From contig JAKVCH010000088.1 of NCBI GenBank assembly GCA_022447485.1, positions 1 to 9,615 on the forward strand: DNA of 9,615 nucleotides, written 5' to 3'. Source of the stretch: Polyangiaceae bacterium. Its GTDB lineage: Bacteria; Myxococcota_A; Polyangia; Polyangiales; Polyangiaceae. The notes beneath the pieces were generated by a model. It did no database searches. It was given only the letters and a program-made list of their open reading frames with translations, and had not been told where the DNA came from. Of the stretch, positions 7,676 through 9,615 are shown one piece after another. The position numbers and the translations under genes are program-made. The first letter of the stretch is position 1. Every line of letters starts with the position of its first letter.

Positions 7676-7748
7676 TGATACTTCATGAAGTGGAGACCTC
7701 GCCCCACTCATCGGCTACCGGCAACTGAGGAGAATTGACTAACTCACC

Positions 7749-9011
7749 TCAGTCGTACTGCGCCTTTTGCTGAGTCAGCAAAGCTTCATCCTGCCCTCGA
7801 GCTAATGCCCCTGTTGCGAATAACAAACCAGTAGCAACAAGTAGGTAAACTGGCCGATAGCCGTAGACTTCGACCACAATACCAAGGCCAATCGCTGAGA
7901 CCGCAAATCCACTATTAAACGCAGCCGCAAAGTATCCCATAAATCGATCCTTTGCACCTGGACGCACCAACTCTAAACCTCGCGCAGTGAGAGCCGGGTA
8001 AAGCAAGCCATGACTAATGCCTAAACCAATACCCAAAGGTAAAAGAAAAGCAGGCTCGAGCATGGACGTTGCTCCAAGAGATAGCGCATAAAAAAAGAGC
8101 GCAACGACAGCAACACGACGAGGTCCGAGAAAGTCAGCCACCCCTGCACAGAACAGACGAACTGATACTGCCGCGCCAACATAGCCGATAAAAAAGTCGC
8201 CCACTCTCTCTGCTCCAAGAGAAAGAGCAAAGGGCTGAGTGAATGTGAACATCACACCAATACCGGCGCCCATCATGCCTGACGCAAGAAAAACGGCGAA
8301 GAGAGAACCATGCTGGACCAAACTCGCGTCATCAGACTTGCATGGTCTATGACCCCTCGGGACATGGGCGATCAAGGGCAACGCGCAGAGACTCAACAGG
8401 CCTACCGCCACGAATGCAGGCCGAAAGCCCCAGAACTCAGCCAGAGGCTCCACCACCAGGGGCGCAAGGGCATTCGTGATCAACATCGAAAGGCCCAAAA
8501 AACCCAGATAGCGAGCCATTTTTGACTGCGGCATGATTTCGGCCGTCGCAGATAGTGTGACGTGAAAGACACATGTAAAGGCCAAGCCCTGCAAGATGCG
8601 TAGGGAAAGGAGCAAAGGCCCAACTTCCTGCACTTGAGAAAAGAGCAATGAGGCGCACGCTTCACAAGAAAACCCCACATAAGCCAAGGCCTGACGCCCC
8701 CAGCGAGCCGTCAATGCTCCCATGAAAGGAGCGCTCAAGGCAGCTGCTACCAAGCTCAGCGCGGCAACAGCACCAACTTCAGAGGGCGAAGCCCCGAGCT
8801 CGACAGTGAGGAATTTGGGTAAGAGCAAAAAGGCCGAGTAGGAGATGCCAAAAAGCACCTGCATCCCGAGGAGCAATTTGTACGCCCTTGGTTCGGGCAA
8901 CGGTTGCTCTAAGGCTGAGCTCGACCCCTTCGTCTGATGTCTCTGAAAATCGTTGTGTTGGTCCATGGTACGTGCATCTTTTCTCGCTAGGAAAAGGCTA
9001 CGGACCATCAT
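7749..9011 (-). CDS. MFS transporter, probable efflux permease
   Basis: A 420-residue membrane protein of the MFS_1 type, with hydrophobic segments from about 43 to 400 that fit 12 helices. The hydrophilic first 40 residues are long for the family. The ATG at 9009-9011 has only a weak GGG 6 bases upstream. An in-frame ATG at 8964-8966 would shorten the protein by 15 residues and lacks any ribosome binding site. MFS landmarks are visible: the loop between helices 2 and 3 reads G88-ALTARWGRQ, R128-x-x-QG in helix 4 matches motif B, and GVADFLGPRR (280-289) is the matching loop in the second half. The first loop lacks the usual acidic residue of motif A (Ala at the Asp position), while the second half keeps Asp283. 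Such proteins usually export drugs, sugars or metabolites, but the substrate is unknown. The upstream region is unusually rich in inverted repeats (9017-9142). Confidence 0.9.
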   Translation of the reverse strand: MMVRSLFLARKDARTMDQHNDFQRHQTKGSSSALEQPLPEPRAYKLLLGMQVLFGISYSAFLLLPKFLTVELGASPSEVGAVAALSLVAAALSAPFMGALTARWGRQALAYVGFSCEACASLLFSQVQEVGPLLLSLRILQGLAFTCVFHVTLSATAEIMPQSKMARYLGFLGLSMLITNALAPLVVEPLAEFWGFRPAFVAVGLLSLCALPLIAHVPRGHRPCKSDDASLVQHGSLFAVFLASGMMGAGIGVMFTFTQPFALSLGAERVGDFFIGYVGAAVSVRLFCAGVADFLGPRRVAVVALFFYALSLGATSMLEPAFLLPLGIGLGISHGLLYPALTARGLELVRPGAKDRFMGYFAAAFNSGFAVSAIGLGIVVEVYGYRPVYLLVATGLLFATGALARGQDEALLTQQKAQYD

Positions 9012-9016
9012 CGACG

Positions 9017-9142
9017 ACCCGTAACCAATGGTTCGGGTTCGTGGAATGATACGAGTCGTTGATTAACGACGCAGCTCGAAGCTGCACCCCAGCCTATTGG
9101 CGCGCAGGACGCACCAATTCGCTTTTCGCGATAGAGCTGGGG
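9017..9142 (-). promoter_or_regulatory. Densely structured leader region upstream of the MFS gene (candidate cis-regulatory RNA)
   Basis: Read as minus-strand RNA from 9142 down, six helices pack almost end to end. P1 is CCCCAGC (9142-9136) with GCTGGGG (9093-9087). Inside P1 are P2, TCGC/GCGA with loop GAAAA (9131-9119), and P3, ATTGGTGCG/CGCGCCAAT (9118-9096), nine pairs including one G-U. Directly after come P4, GCAGCT/AGCTGC (9085-9071), and P5, GTCGTT/AACGAC with a 4-base loop (9070-9055). P6, ACCCG+AACC/GGTT+CGGGT (9038-9017), has nine pairs and one bulged A and ends 5 bases before the ATG, so its 3' arm contains the weak GGG ribosome binding site. P1-P3 would form a three-way junction. 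The U-G pair in P3 would be a C-A mismatch in plus-strand RNA, which mildly favours minus-strand transcription. I do not recognise a known riboswitch. Clustered operators are the main alternative. Confidence 0.55.
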
Positions 9143-9184
9143 AAACTGCAAAACGAGTCATGATTCGAAAGGACTAATTGGAGA

Positions 9185-9214
9185 ATTCAAATTTGTCAAA
9201 GAAAAATACGTCAA
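9185..9214 (-). promoter_or_regulatory. Candidate sigma70-type promoter for the MFS gene
   Basis: On the minus strand TTGACG (9214-9209) is followed after 18 bases by TTGAAT (9190-9185), a fair -35/-10 pair. A consensus TTGACA (9199-9194) overlaps the spacer but has only TAGTCC at the proper distance. Either would start transcription upstream of 9142 and give a leader of roughly 160 bases containing the whole structured region. Confidence 0.35.
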
Positions 9215-9229
9215 TGCATCCACCCTGCC

Positions 9230-9258
9230 TCTGAAACCACCGTGTTTCTGAAACCACC
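9230..9258. repeat. Short tandem direct repeat, 12-base unit with 17-base period
   Basis: TCTGAAACCACC occurs at 9230-9241 and again at 9247-9258. A related motif, CCACCCTGC, occurs at 9220-9228 and 9254-9262, so the stretch 9220-9262 is built from short repeated pieces. It sits next to the inverted repeat at 9260-9305. The function is unknown; it could be a protein-binding site or slippage product. Confidence 0.6.
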
Positions 9259-9259
9259 C

Positions 9260-9305
9260 TGCATCGACGGAGCGAAATGATGAACGCCTCCGTCGATGCA
9301 ATTTT
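9260..9305 (+). terminator. Perfect 13-bp stem-loop followed by ATTTT
   Basis: TGCATCGACGGAG (9260-9272) and CTCCGTCGATGCA (9288-9300) are perfect complements, extended by CG/CG across one unpaired C, with a loop of about 10 bases. ATTTT follows directly at 9301-9305. In the plus direction this has the form of an intrinsic terminator, yet no plus-strand gene ends here. It may instead end the minus-strand gene stopping at 9403, about 100 bases on, although no U-tract follows in that direction. The rest of the 9012-9402 gap (9143-9184 and 9306-9402) shows no gene or other element that I can support. Confidence 0.6.
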
Positions 9306-9402
9306 CATAGGCCAATCAGCCCCTTCGTTTTCGACCTCAAGACACTACTGACACCAATGAGCATCGGAAATGGCACAGAAAGGCAGGGAAAAGTGTATTG
9401 CA

Positions 9403-9615
9403 TTAGTCATTCAAGTCATCTCGACTCTGCGAGACTGAGCTAAGCATCGATGGATCTACGCAGACCGCTTTCGATGAGGTTCGAAAGACTTGATTGTTGG
9501 CTTTTACAATATTGACGCACTCACTATCTGTCTCGCAGCCATAGTAGACACACTCTCCAGCCTCGCACACATTCAGGGTGGGACACTCGCTATTTTCTTG
9601 GCATGGGGTTCGGCA
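9403..9615 (-). CDS. C-terminal end of a cysteine-rich secreted protein (partial)
   Basis: A minus-strand frame enters from the right edge and runs 70 codons to a TAA at 9403-9405; its start is outside the window. The visible residues include CRTPCQENSECPTLNVCEAG followed by ECVYYGCETDSEC, with Cys at 1, 5, 11, 17, 22, 27 and 33 and a last one at 52. This spacing (C..xxxECpxxxxCxxGxC...C.tDsEC) is the disulfide-rich module common in exported proteins and lipoproteins of Myxococcota and relatives. The last 18 residues (SMLSSVSQSRDDLND at the end) are polar and look unstructured. The cysteine spacing makes a chance open frame unlikely. The protein is presumably envelope-located or secreted like the two lipoproteins at the left end, but no function can be given. 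Confidence 0.8.
   Translation of the reverse strand, partial: CRTPCQENSECPTLNVCEAGECVYYGCETDSECVNIVKANNQVFRTSSKAVCVDPSMLSSVSQSRDDLND

Noticed and set aside
9055..9085. Integron attC-like site suggested by adjacent GTT/AAC-bearing palindromes
   Set aside because: There is no integrase, no cassette array and no R'/R'' box pair with the proper spacing.

Overview
This window carries eight protein-coding genes, seven on the minus strand and one on the plus strand (3389-4267). Both end genes run off the window. Three genes encode exported, cysteine-bearing proteins: two have lipoprotein signals and one is seen only as its C-terminal tail. The large one (1428-3185) combines DUF4215-type cysteine repeats with a fibro-slime/PA14-like domain. 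That combination is typical of Myxococcota and related former Deltaproteobacteria, so a Gram-negative bacterium of that kind is the best inference. Base composition looks balanced by eye, not as GC-rich as classical myxobacteria, so I would not name a genus.

Layout. 1-1186 (-) is an unrecognised lipoprotein cut by the window edge. 1428-3185 (-) is the cysteine-rich fibro-slime lipoprotein. 3389-4267 (+) is diverged from it and encodes an unrecognised protein with a soluble front half and four predicted membrane segments. 4338-5645 (-) is a GPH/MelB-type cation symporter. 5855-6124 (-) is an 89-residue protein with the look of a dimeric alpha-beta barrel. 6305-7513 (-) is a GluR0-like channel: a substrate-binding domain split by a potassium-channel pore with a TVGYGD filter. 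7749-9011 (-) is a second MFS transporter, probably an efflux type. 9403-9615 (-) is the C-terminal end of a cysteine-rich secreted protein.

The genes do not form a clear pathway or operon. Most gaps are 180-390 bases, so they are probably separate transcription units. The shared theme is the cell envelope: surface lipoproteins, transporters and a ligand-gated channel.

The most unusual non-coding signal is just upstream of the second MFS gene. About 126 bases (9017-9142) hold six possible helices packed almost end to end when read as minus-strand RNA, including a possible three-way junction and a hairpin that covers the weak ribosome binding site. This may be an undescribed cis-regulatory leader RNA, or a cluster of protein-binding palindromes. 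Further upstream lies a perfect 13-bp inverted repeat followed by ATTTT (9260-9305), next to a short tandem repeat. I see no CRISPR array, rRNA, tRNA, insertion sequence or recognisable defence system.
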